A DNA stretch of 64,000 bases from Ryuthela nishihirai (GCA_038380435.1 JAWZYU010000005.1:34556001-34620000); one strand, 5' to 3'. Positions 11,843 to 22,273 are shown, counted from the first letter of the stretch. Numbers and translations are program-made. Notes: generated by a model not told the origin, from the sequence alone.

Positions 11843-12255
11843 TTGGGTTACCTTTAAGCATCACTTTTTTGCGCACAGCGGGTTAAATCACAAGGACACA
11901 GAAGGTTCAGAGAAGGTTGGGGGAGGTAACCCATTGGAACAGGATTACCATCACTTGATGCTTTACTTCGTTGTTAGAGAGGCAATCTTTGAGTTGGGAG
12001 ACAATTGGTAGTTTTCCATCAAGGCCATCCAGAGTGTTCTTTAACGAGCACAAGGTATAGCTCTGCCGCACACGGAACCAGGGCTTAACGTCTCATCCTA
12101 CGGACGGCGGCCTTTCCAGCTCCCTCGGTGTCCCCTACTGATCGTGGGCAGGGCAGGAAATTTTGCGGAGATAAATCTCAACGCTGACCCAGCTGGAACT
12201 CGAACCTGGGAACTGCAGATTACGAACCTGGCGCACTACAGACTGAGCCATCCAC
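11843..12255 (-). mobile_element. SINE-A, diverged, with filler insertion
   Basis: Diverged SINE-A on the minus strand: tail tgggttacctttaagcatca, body, and head with B box ggttcgagttcc and A-box remnant cagtctgtagtgcgcc. About 50 bp of non-SINE sequence interrupts it near 11942-11990, including the 27-bp segment copied from about 11446. It sits directly beside the 54-bp array, whose unit contains pieces of its two ends. Confidence 0.85.
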
Positions 12256-12276
12256 GTTCACTTTTATTTTGCGTTA

Positions 12277-14092
12277 CGAGCCTGGAGCGCTACAGACTGA
12301 GCCATTCCCGTTCCCTTTTACTTTGGGTTACCAGCTTGGCACACCACCAACTGAGCCATCCGCGTTCCCTTTTACTTTGGGTTACCAGCCTGGCGCGCTA
12401 CCAACTGAGCCATCCCCGTTCCCTTTTACTTTGGGTTACGAGCCTGATGCGCTACCAACTGAGCCATCCCCGTTCCCTTTTACTTTGGGTTACGAGCCTG
12501 GTGCACTACAGACTGAGCCACCCCCATTCCCTTTTACTTTCGGTTACGAGTCTGGCGCGCTACCAACTGAGCCATCCCTGTTCCCTTTTACTTTGGGTTA
12601 CGAGTCTGGCGCGCTACCGACTGAGCGATCCCCGTTCCCTTTGGGTTAAGAGTCTGGCGCGCTACCGACTGAGCCACCCCCATTCCCTTTTACTTTGGGT
12701 TACAAGCCTGGTGCGCTACCGACTGAGCCACCCCCATTCCCTTTTACTTTGGGTTACAAGCCTGGTGCGCTACCGACTGAGCCATCCCCGTTCCCTTTTA
12801 CTTTGGGTTACGAGCCTGGCGTGCTACCAATCAAGCCATCCCCGTTCCCTTTTACTTTGGGTTACGAGTCTGGCGAGCTACTGACTGAGCCATCCCCATT
12901 CCCTTTTACTTTGGTTACGAGTCTGGGGCGCTATCGACTGAGCCATCCCCGTTCCCTTTTACTTTGGATTACGAGCCTGGTGCGCTACCAACTGAGCCAT
13001 CCCCGTTCTCTTTTACTTTGGGTTATGAGCCTGGTGCGCTACCGACTGAGCCATCCCCGTTCCCTTTTACTTTGGGTTACGAGCCTGGCGTGCTACCAAT
13101 CAAGCCATCCCCGTTCCCTTTTATTTGGGTTACGAGTCTGGCGAGCTACTGACTGAGCCATCCCCGTCCCCTTTACTTTGGTTACGAGTCTGGACCGCTA
13201 TCGACTGAGCCATCCCCGTTCCCTTTTGCTTTGGGTTACGAGCCTGGTGCGCTACCAACTGAGCCATCCCCGTTCTCTTTTACTTTGGGTTATGAGCCTG
13301 GTGCGCTACCGACTGAGCCATCCCCGTTCCCTTTCACTTTGGGTTATGAGCCTGGCGTGCTACTGACTGAGCCATCCCAGTTTCCTTTTACTTTGGGTTA
13401 CAAGCCTGGTGCGCTACCGACTGAGCCACCCAATTCCCCTTTACTTTGGGTTACAAGCCTGGTGCGCTACCGACTGAGCCACCCCGTTCCTTTTACTTTG
13501 GGTTACGAGCCTGGCGCACTACCGACTGAGCCATCCCCGTTCCCTTTCACTTTGGGTTATGAACCTGGCGCGCTACTGACTGAACCATCCCAGTTTCCTT
13601 TTACTTTGGTTACGAGCCTGGCGCGCTACCGACTGAGCCATCCCCATTCCCTTTCACTTTGGGTTACAAGCCTGGTGCGCTACCGACTGAGCCACCCCAT
13701 TCCCTTTTACTTTGGGTTACAAGCCTGGTGCGCTACCGACTGAGCCACCCCCGTTCCTTTTACTTTGGGTTACGAGCCTGGCGCGCTACCGACTGAGCCA
13801 TCCCCGTTCCCTTTCACTTTGGGTTATGAACTGGCGCGCTACTGACTGAACCATCCCAGTTTCCTTTTACTTTGGGTTACGAGCGTGGCGCGCTACCGAC
13901 TGAGCCATCCCCGTTCCCTTTCACTTTGGGTTATGAGCCTGGCGCGCTACTGACTGAACCATTCCAGTTTCCTTTTACTTTTGGTTACGAGCCTTGTGCG
14001 CTACAGACTGAGCCACCCCCATTCCCTTTTACTTTGGGTTACGAGTCTGGCGTACTACCGACTGAGCCATCCCCATTCCCTTTTACTTTGGG
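12277..14092 (-). repeat. 34-unit minisatellite built from a SINE-A tRNA head
   Basis: I count 34 units of about 54 bp. On the minus strand each has the SINE-A A-box region (tggctcagtcggtagcgcgc, caggctcgtaaccc) joined to a spacer aaagtaaaagggaacgg. The B box and the whole SINE body are absent. Units form pentamers: 12811-13079 and 13080-13346 share one five-unit pattern, and 13347-13612 and 13613-13879 share another (four of five units match). All four are 266-269 bp. I see no AAAA on the plus strand, hence no TTTT Pol III stop on the minus strand within the array. The unit length is a multiple of three, which leaves long meaningless open frames. Confidence 0.95.
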
Positions 14093-14344
14093 ATGACAGT
14101 CTAATAATCTCCCTTGATGCCATACTACTGGTACTTCGTAACGTGTATTATATTTTCATACATAGAAAAAATCTCAACCATTACCGTGTAAAACTGATTC
14201 TATATTCGTGAAAAACGGAACCGGTTGCATTTTTTTTGACCGTAGAAAACCGAAACCGTGTAAATTAAGTACCGTGTAAATCGAGGGATAAACGCATATC
14301 TCTTTAGCTCATTCACTAAGTCCCTTGGCAATAATAAATAAATA
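14093..14344. other. AT-rich sequence, nothing recognised
   Basis: No supported feature between the array and the SINE-B fragments. Confidence 0.5.
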
Positions 14345-14488
14345 GAAATAAATACCCCCTGAAGCAGCTGCTTGCCCAGAGACAGGAAAAATATAAATAT
14401 TCAAGCAGCTGCTTGCCACACAGGAGCCTGTCAGTTTATATGCCATAGTAGAAGGTCTGTGAGAATGGCACGACCTCAGCCGAAACCA
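14345..14488 (-). mobile_element. SINE-B fragments, two tails in tandem
   Basis: aaataccccctgaagcagct at 14350 starts one short tail fragment. A second, ttcaagcagctgcttgccac, begins near 14399 and runs into the body (gacctcagccgaaa). Both lack the tRNA head. Confidence 0.8.
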
Positions 14489-14701
14489 CCATGATTATAA
14501 GATACCATCGAAAGTGCTACACACTACGCTTGTCCAAACTTTCAATACTTTCCCGAAGAATCATCTATTGGCTACTTGTTTACAGTATTCATTCATCTTT
14601 GCCTTTTTATAATTTTAGCACTTTCTAATGGTAGAAATGTGAGATATTGAACGATTCAGAAATTGCGAAATGTATTTTCTTATTATATAATAAAATAAAA
14701 A

Positions 14702-14833
14702 AAAATACCCCCCTCAAGCAGCTGCTTGCCACAGAGGTCTGACAGGAGCCTGTCAGTTTATATATGCCATTAGTAGAAGGTCTGAGAGGTATGCAGATCC
14801 TCAGCAGAAAAATGACACATACATCCATGCCTA
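14702..14833 (-). mobile_element. SINE-B, head-truncated
   Basis: Tail (ataccccc, caagcagctgcttgccacag) and body up to acatccatgccta are present. The B box and A box are missing. Confidence 0.85.
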
Positions 14834-15795
14834 AACTAAAAGGGACATTTTATATATCTCTTAAAGCAAACACTAATAATCTTCTATAGGTGAATCCTTT
14901 GAAATCAATAAATGTAGGGTCATTATAAAGAAACCTATATTTTAAAGTGTGTCTTAAAAAAAAACAATTAAGTAACAAAGGTTATTGCGTGTAAATGTGT
15001 CAATAAATTTTTTAAACTTTCGTTTTGTGATGATTATATTCAACAATAGTAACTCTTAACGATTAACGTAATAAATTTACCTCGGTTTTTCAGAATGCAT
15101 CTGTATTATCCAGGATCCAAACAGCGCAAATTGAAATAATGATCTATATGGTGGCGCCATCTATCAAGTGCGAGGTATAATAAATATTTATACATGGTGG
15201 CGCCATCTATCATCTGTTGATCAATCTAATATTCTTTGAAAATAAGAGATATTGCATATTTTTGCATAGCGCTTTGAACAAAAGTTTTCCAAGACACGTA
15301 ATATTTAGCTCCATGTTTTAAATCAAATTTTCTCAATAGGAGAGATGCTTCACCCAGGTGCGAAATAAAAATAAAGTTTGAACATTTTCTAAATTATTCC
15401 GGCAATCGGTATCAATATTTTAGGTTATATTTTGCTATCGATTTTGTTACTCAAATTATGCTCAAATATGGGCTGACCAGGACTTATTTTCAGGACGAAG
15501 CTGTAGTAGGAAGGTCCAGACTGTGATTAAAGGTGTTTCCATGTTTTACAAGATTTCAATATTTGTTCTGTTGACAGTTCGCATTTTACCACTTGTTTTC
15601 CTTTCCTCCAATTCCTTGGAACGTGTAAAAAAATAATAATTGTTGTTATTATTCAAAAATTAAATAAATAAATAACAAAGAATAATCTTGATCCTGTGAG
15701 GGGCCCCGGACGCTACAGGTTCATTTCGCACATTTAGTGTGCATTAATTTGTGGAATTTTCTACTGGGAGGTGAGGTGGAAAGTTCATTTCTTGT
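14834..15795. other. AT-rich sequence with two GGCGCCATCT motifs
   Basis: No gene is supported. ggtggcgccatctatc occurs twice, at 15151 and 15196, about 45 bp apart. On the minus strand these read gatagatggcgccacc, resembling the core of CTCF sites (see findings). Their role is unknown. Confidence 0.45.
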
Positions 15796-15799
15796 TCTC

Positions 15800-17640
15800 A
15801 AAATGAGAAGATGAGATAATAGTTTCGCTTTGTCGTCTGTCTGTTCGGATGTAGACATCGAGCTTTCTTTGTTAAGGAGATAAAATTAAAAAAAAATTTT
15901 TGTGTTGGATAGGTATTGATGAAATAATGCATTTTACACTTTCCAAATCTCCCTACAGCTATAATTTCGCCCTCTAGCTGTGGAAAAATTTTAAATTCCA
16001 AAATTTTAAACAAATATTGTAAACGATGAGTTGGCGTTATAGACCCAGGAGGGTGGGAAAATTCAAAGTTTTTGTTTTAGCACATGTTTGTTGCTAGAGA
16101 ACAACGTAAAATCATTTTTTGGGTTAGATAGAAATTGATAAAATATTATGATTCGCACTGTCGGAATCTTTCGAACTTTATAATAGCGCCCTCAAACGGT
16201 GAAAAAAGTTCAAAATTCGAAATTTGTAAACAAATATTACAAACGAAATTTTGGTCGCGGAATGTGAACGTCATGAAGTTTCCATTGGCAACAATCAATT
16301 GACCCTTAGACTGAAGGTGGGCGGGAAAACGCGACCATTTCTGTTTTAAAAGAAAATTGTTTGTTTATAAAGATAATTTAAACATATTTTTAGGTTGAAT
16401 AGGTATTGGCGAAATATTACGATTTGCATTCCCCGAATCTACCAAAAGCTATAAACGCACCATCTAAAGTTGGGAAATTAAAATTCCAAAATATAAAAAG
16501 AAATTTGCAAACGATATATTTATACTAGAAATTTTTTTATTTTCGTGGTGGAATGTGAAGGTCATGACATTTTATTGGTAACAATGAATTGACCCCTTAT
16601 CCTCAGGACCAGCTGGGCTAGCATTGAGATTTATCTCCGCAAAATTCCCCGCCCTACCCACGATCAGTAGTGGACACCGATGGGCTTGAAAAGGCCGCAG
16701 TCCATCGGATGGGACGTCAAGCCGTGGCTCCGTCTGCGGGAGAGCTATACCCTGTGCACATTAAAGAACACGTTGGATGGCCTTGACGGGACACTATCAT
16801 CTGTCTCCCAACAGCTGTTCCAATGGGTCCCCTCCCCCAACCTTCTCTGAATCTTTGGGGTCCATGTGACCTGGCCATTTAGTCCTTAGTGTGCAAAAAA
16901 GTGCCGCTCAGAGGTTAAACAACCCAACACTTATCCTCAGTGGAACTGGGAAAAAAGGAACTTTTTTGTTTTAACACATAATTGTTTCTTTTTATAGATA
17001 AATTAAAAAATTCTTTTTGAGTTGGATAGGTATTAATGAACTATTATGATGTGTACCTTTCGAATTTCCCAGAAACTATAATCTCCCTCTCTAAAGGTGG
17101 AAAATTTTAGAAATTCCAAAGTTTCAAACGAATATTGTAAACCATGTATTTATGTTGAAATAACAGGATTTCTCAGATTACTCAGTTAGATTTTCTCAGA
17201 GGATTTTTCAGTCAGAAATTTGAAATTTTAATGGTGAAATGTGAATGTTGCCAAGTTTTTATTGGCAACAAAGACTTGATCCCTTACCTCCAGAGGGTGG
17301 GAAAGACAACTACTCTTTTTTAAAGAGATAAGTGGAAAATCTTTTCAGTTGGATTGGTACTAATTAAATATTATAATTCGCAGTTTTCAGACACTTAGAT
17401 AGTTTTAATTTATATTGTTAGAGATCACTGAATATGAAAACTGCAAAACTTTTAACGAATTTTGCAAATGATCTGTTAATGGTAGAAATTTGAAGTTTCA
17501 GTGTAAGAGTGCCAGGAGACATTCCGCTGGTAGCAATAATCTGTCCCCAGAGATGTAAGAAAAGCAACACTTTAAGTTTAAAAAATAAAAGACAAATACT
17601 TTTTATGTTATATAATTACTAATAAAATGCTACTATTGGT
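15800..17640 (+). repeat. Dispersed ~290-bp tandem repeat (locus 1)
   Basis: A leader with agtttcgctttgtcgtctgt (15820) is followed by diverged monomers marked by ggataggtattgatgaaat, cgccctct-acggtgga, aatattgcaaacgatgta and atgtgaacgtcatgaagttt. Monomer marks lie near 15907, 16124, 16397, 17022 and 17352, the fourth after a SINE-A insertion. Other loci (40135, 45200, and 50865 inverted) carry the same monomer, and two of them the same leader. No ORF is conserved. Confidence 0.8.
16607..16929 (+). mobile_element. SINE-A, 5'-truncated but with exact TSD
   Basis: It begins inside the element just after the B box (gaccagctgggctagcattg) and runs to the tail. An 11-bp duplication, cttatcctcag, is exact at 16596-16606 and 16930-16940. 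Truncation with a target-site duplication shows reverse transcription stopped early at insertion, so this copy never had a promoter. Confidence 0.93.
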
Positions 17641-17911
17641 ATTTTTCCCCCATCATCCATTAGTAAAAACTAAATTTTTAGAGAATGAAAAAGTAGGTAA
17701 ACAGAAAATTTCATTCGCTTTGAAAACGAGATTCGCATTACCCCAGAAGCAATACGCGTTCTTCTACATAGTTTTATTTTTAAAGGTGACATTAAGATGA
17801 CGAAAGCAATGTGAAATAAACAACAAAGTTTGGAAAATCAATTGCTTTTAAAGTTATAATCTTAATTAATATGGTAAAGCGAAAACTGAAAACAGCATTT
17901 AAGGTACCTAC
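17641..17911. other. AT-rich sequence, nothing recognised
   Basis: No supported feature. Confidence 0.5.
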
Positions 17912-18100
17912 AGCGCGCTTGGCTACTGATCTACGGGACCTGGGTTCGAGCCCCGGGTTAAGGCATGGATGTTCGTGTTGTTTTTCTGCTGAGGATCTGC
18001 CATCCTCTCAGACCTTCTACTCTGGCATATAAACTGACAGGCTCCTGTCAGACCTCTGTGGCAAGCAGCTGCTTGAGGGGGTATTTATTTTTTTTATTAT
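17912..18100 (+). mobile_element. SINE-B, A-box edge truncated
   Basis: It starts at agcgcgcttggctactgatc, keeps the B box gggttcgagccccggg, and ends in a T-rich tail that abuts the Tc1 terminus at about 18109. Confidence 0.88.
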
Positions 18101-18108
18101 TTATATAT

Positions 18109-19308
18109 ACCGAAGAGCCAAACCCTTATGACTTTATGAGCTAAGATGATTTGGTCCTTCACGAGCGCCAAAACAGCTATTTCCCGGACGAGACATGGAC
18201 GCTACAATTTTTTTCTAAAGGTGTCTTATGGTATCTGGTATCAATACATTACCCAGCAGATCCTTTAACTCTTGTAAGTTACGTGGTTGAGCCGCCGCAG
18301 ATCAGATATGCTGTTCCAATACAAACCACAGATACTTGATTGGATTGATGTCTGGGGAATTTGGAGCCAGGACAATACCTGCAAGTCTTCCTCATATTCC
18401 GTGAACCATTCTCGAACAATTTGAGCAGTGTGGCATAAGAAGGCACTACTAGAGGGGCATACCGTTGCCATGAAAGGATGTACCTGGTCTGCAATGATGT
18501 TCAGGTAGGTGGTAGATATCATAGTTTCCTGCACATGAATGAATGGACCCATGGTTTCCCAGCAGAACATTGCCCAAAGCATTACACTTTTCCCACCAGC
18601 TTGTTTTCATCCCACAGTTCATACTGGTGCCAACACTTCTCCAGGTAAACAACGCACATGTACCCGGCCGTCCATGTGGTGCAACAGGAAACGAGATTCA
18701 TCGGACCAGACGACCTTCTTCCAATCATTCAAGGTCCAGTTTTGATGCTTGAGTGCCCATTGTAGGCGCTTTCGACAGTGAACTGAGGTTAGCATGGGTA
18801 CTCGGAGCGGCGTGCGGCTATGCAGCCACATTTTAAGAAGGGTTCGATGTACTGTGTGATGTGATAGATTACTCGCGTCATTAGCATTCAAATTACGGGC
18901 GAGTTGCGCCACAGTATCCCTTTTGTTGGCTCTTACCATATGGGATAACCTTCACTCACCTCTAGCATCGATGAGCCGTTTTCGGCCCACACTGCCGGCG
19001 GTTCGTGGTTTTTCCCTCCTCTTACCATTTTTTGAAGGTATTAACCACGGCTGACCGTGAGCACCCCACAAGCCTTGCAGTCTCGGAAATACTCTGACCC
19101 AGTCGTCTGGCCATTACAATTTGGCTTTTGTTAAACTCCTAAAGTCCGCTGCCTTTCCCATCTGAAGAACAAAAATAACACTGATTAACAGAGCTCAGTA
19201 TCAGGTGTTATTTATACCATTTCATGATCTTCACACACGGCTTCGTTTACCTTGCTTTGCTTCGATTTGCATAAAGATGCGCTGGTTATAATGTTTTGGT
19301 TCTTCGGT
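18109..19308 (-). mobile_element. Tc1-like DNA transposon, complete ends, dead transposase
   Basis: The ends are inverted: accgaagagccaaa at 18109, and accgaagaaccaaaacat read from 19308, within AT-rich TA-type flanks, giving about 1.2 kb. The minus strand encodes a broken DD(E/D) transposase. Near 18619-18939 it reads VRANKRDTVAQLARNLNAND (helix-turn-helix part), then LQWALKHQNW, and WSDESRF with the first catalytic Asp. Near 18265-18582, YLNIIADQVHPFM and WFTEYEEDLQVLSW continue in another frame. The second catalytic block, normally QQDNAPCH-like, is replaced by a serine-rich stretch, and the SPDLNP-EH block is frameshifted. The element cannot move itself. Confidence 0.92.
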
Positions 19309-19605
19309 GTGTATATATATATATACATACATCTACACAGAATTTTTTTGCCGTTTTATAGTGTATTTATTTTTTAGAATTTTTGCATTGACTTCTGTAG
19401 GACCATTAGTTTTATTTCAAGAGTGTGTGATTTTTTCAATTTGTTTCGTTTCAATACGTTTTACCGCCATAAATTCCCCTCAGATTATGATACCACTTAC
19501 TTAAAATATGTTTACATTAAGATAAAAAAATTGTTCGGTGTTTTTTTTTTTTGCTTAAATTTATGTAATGTGTTTATAAAATTTTATAAATGAATATTAT
19601 TAAGT
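19309..19605. other. AT-rich sequence, nothing recognised
   Basis: Contains (ta)n and poly-T tracts only. Confidence 0.5.
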
Positions 19606-19920
19606 GGGGGGAGGGTTCGAAAAAATTGAGCCCGAAGTCGGTTCAAGGATGCTTAAAAGATGCATTTTCGCCGAAACCTTGAAACGTCCATAAAGAAAAA
19701 GAGTATAACACTCTCTGTATATCGTTCGATAAGAAAGTAAAAACTCCGCGTGTAATTACTTTTACGACTACACCAATGATTATTAACTCTTAAACTACTG
19801 TTTAAAAACCTTCAAGAAATTGTCGGAAATGCGTATTCACTCTCGTAGGGAATATTCCCTAATCAAGTGGTTCCCAAATGTGGAAAGTCGTAATTAGTTG
19901 CTTAGGGAAGTTTACCTCTC

Positions 19921-20680
19921 AGCTTGTTCATCTATGAGCGGAACATTTTGCAAACAATGGGACAAATGGTCAGGTCACAAGGACCCCAAGGGCTAAAGGA
20001 ATGTTGGGGGAAGGGGATCCACTGGACAGCTGTTAGGTTGGGTTGTTTTACCTCTGAGCGGCACTTTTTTGCACACCATGGGCTAAATGGCCAGGTCACA
20101 TGGACCCCGAAGGCTCAGAGAAGGTTGGGGAAGGGGACCCACTTGAACAGCTGTTGGGAGACAGATGGTAACCTCCCGTCAAGGCCATCCAGCGTGTTCT
20201 TTAACGTGCAAAGGGTATAGCTCTCCTGCACACGGGGCCACGGCTTAACGTCCCATCCGACGGACGGTGGACTTTCCAAGCACATCGGTGTCTCCTACTG
20301 ACCGTGGGCAGGGCGGGGAATTTTGCGGAGATAAATCTCAACGCTGACCCAGCTGGGACTCGAACCTGGGAACTACAGATTACGAGCCTGGCACGCTACC
20401 GACTGAGCCACCCCCGCCCCACAGCTGTTAAGAGACAGATAGAAGGCTACTACGTAATGTGCAGGAGAGCCTTCTCTTAGTGTTCAGTAGGCTTCTACTC
20501 TGCACACTCGGCCACGGCTTGATGTCTCATCCGACGAAAGGCGGCCTTTCCAAAGCCCATCAATATGCCTTTTCTGACCGAAGGTAGGGCAGGGGGAGGG
20601 GAGTGTAAATAGGCGAGATAAATCTTGACGCTGGCACAAGAACTGAAGATTACGAGCCTGATAGGCTACCTCTTTCAAGG
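19921..20680 (-). mobile_element. Old SINE-A split by a younger SINE-A
   Basis: The tail half is at 19921-20025 (tatgagcggaacattttgca) and the head half at 20431-20680 (gagacagatag, then atgtctcatccgacgaaagg, attacgagcctgataggcta). It is strongly diverged. The younger copy sits at its acagctgtt site. Confidence 0.88.
20036..20420 (-). mobile_element. SINE-A, full length, nested in an older SINE-A
   Basis: A complete element with both Pol III boxes. The target duplication acagctgtta is exact at 20026-20035 and 20421-20430 and lies in the older SINE's own conserved acagctgtt motif. Confidence 0.95.
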
Positions 20681-20975
20681 GAATGCGGGATTTTCTAGGA
20701 AGGCTTTATGGTAAAATTGAGTTGATTAGAAAACTTCAAACTCTCAGAGATCGATTGCTTAAGTTTCGTGTATTGCTTTTAGAAGCACACCCCTACAGCT
20801 TCAAGTCGATCTCTTCAGTTATTGTATCTCTTGAACGATTTGAAAGTTTAACATCAAAAACAGTGTTGAGAGTTTTCACGTGCATTATATGTTGTTTTGT
20901 CTGTACTCCACGTCTGAAGAATTGATATTTCTTGCCGTTGGAATTACGTTGGAAAGTTGGAAAACCGTTGGAACC

Positions 20976-21066
20976 GCCTCGTCCCTCCGTTATAAATGAA
21001 CCCCCCCCCCTACATTTGGAAACGTAGGGGGGGGGGGGGGGTTCATTTATAACGGAGGGAAGAGGC
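20976..21066. repeat. Near-perfect long hairpin with poly-C/poly-G arms
   Basis: 20976-21013 (gcctcgtccctccgttataa, atgaacccc...) pairs with 21024-21066 around a 10-base loop. The arms include runs of 10 C and 14 G. It could be extruded as a cruciform and is a likely site of sequencing error or instability. Confidence 0.9.
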
Positions 21067-21125
21067 AGAGAAATCTTTGTTAAGCTGAGTGGTTGATGCC
21101 AGTGTAAAAATTCGGAAACCACTGC

Positions 21126-21599
21126 CCTACAACATTTGGATGCTTATAAAAACAGTTACATTTCATTACCTTAATTATGAGAAAACTAAAACGTTTCTAA
21201 TATATTAATGTAATGAAAACGAAATGGTTTCTTTAAGTATTTTAAAATTTTTTATGAATATTCATAACAAAAATTCTTCAGTATGGAAAAACCTTGTCGA
21301 AAAGCAATCGTAAAAACTCAATGGTAAGCAAAATTATTTTAATGTATGAAATCTTTTTGATGATTAAAAAGTTCAAGTCTATATTTAGTTAGTCATCGCA
21401 CTTGGGGTTTCAGATGTTTAAAGGGTGACGTAAAAGTGATGTCCATTTTTCAAAATAATATTTCTATTTTACAGTTGTAGGCTTCAAAATTTAGGAGAAT
21501 AAGTATAATTGCTTCTTTTTTTCATGAAAAACTAAAGTTAAGAAAGGGAAACTTTCTGTGCTTAAAAAGAGAATCATTCAAATGCACCTTCTTAATCTG
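21126..21599. other. AT-rich sequence inside the inverted-repeat element
   Basis: No coding or RNA feature that I can support. Confidence 0.5.
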
Positions 21600-21987
21600 T
21601 TAATAATCAGTGTGTAGTCGTAAAAACAATTAGACGCGGCGTTTTTGACTTTCTTATCGAACGACATACAGAGAGTGTTATACTCTTTTTCTTTATGGAC
21701 GTTTAATGGTTTCAGCGAAAATGCATTTTTTAAGCATCCTTGAACCGAAATTCACTAATAACTAATTTCCATATGTCCGTCTGTTCCTCCAAAATATTAT
21801 AAATCTAATAAAATAAATATTAAAGTGATAAGGGCCCAACTTGGTTTCTTAAAAAATACCAGGATACCTCGCTGGCCCGACTACACTACTGTTAATAACT
21901 GTTTGACTACTTCTTAAAAGTTCACTTTATTTGTAAAGAGATGACTTCGGGCTTAATTTTTACCCCCCCCCCCCAAGCCCGAGTCTG

Positions 21988-22188
21988 GTAGGGGCGGGGT
22001 CTCAGTCGGTAGCGCGCCAGGCTCGTAATCTGCAGTTCCCAGGTTCGAGTCCTCCAAGGCTCAGAGAAGGTTGGGACCTTCTCTGAGCCTTCGGAGTCGT
22101 TGTGACCTGGCCATTTAGCCCATGGTGTGGAAAAAAGTGCCGCTCAGAGGTAAAACTACCAAACCCAACCCAGAGGTAAAACAATCCA
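21988..22188 (+). mobile_element. SINE-A with snap-back internal deletion
   Basis: The head and B box (ggttcgagtcc) are intact, but the centre is missing. At the junction, ccaaggctcagagaaggttg is followed by its own complement, ccttctctgagccttcgg. The duplication aagcccgagtctg is exact at 21975-21987 and 22189-22201. The tail is partly doubled (cccagaggtaaaacaatcc). Confidence 0.9.
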
Positions 22189-22273
22189 AAGCCCGAGTCT
22201 GAACCATTTCGACAATTGCTGATTCTTCAGCCTGCTCGAATCCGATTTACGGGAAAACCTTCCTCTGATGCTC

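Larger units (their letters stand above)
19864..21125. mobile_element. Probable hAT-like insertion inside the inverted-repeat element
   Basis: The left edge aagtggttcccaaatgtgg (19864) and the right edge ttcggaaaccactg (to 21125) form a short imperfect inverted repeat typical of hAT ends. Flanks ccctaatc and ccctacaa agree only partly, so the 8-bp duplication is uncertain. It holds the SINEs at 19921-20680 and the hairpin at 20976-21066. Confidence 0.5.
19606..21974. mobile_element. Long-armed inverted-repeat element, nested host
   Basis: The arm at 19629-19788 pairs with 21600-21745. Landmarks are tcaaggatgcttaaaagatg, gcattttcgc, cgtccataaagaaaaagagt, aacactctctgta and tacgactacac. Outer ends also pair: 19606-19640 (ggggggagggttcgaa, gcccgaagtc) with 21942-21974. 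The right arm has about 195 extra bp (21747-21941). No transposase is visible, so it is a non-autonomous fold-back element. It contains a probable hAT-like element, an old SINE-A and a young SINE-A. Confidence 0.8.

Noticed and set aside
12144..13743. Long open frames (up to 246 codons) with repeated HPRSLLLWVTSLARYRLS or EPSPFPFTLGYEPGALPT units
   Set aside because: They are translations of the 54-bp SINE-derived minisatellite, open in several frames because 54 is a multiple of three. There is no start context, and no protein family fits.
12277..14092. CRISPR-like array
   Set aside because: Units are contiguous and similar throughout, with no unique spacers, and the setting is clearly eukaryotic.
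18265..18939. A working Tc1 transposase
   Set aside because: The second and third catalytic blocks are lost or out of frame.
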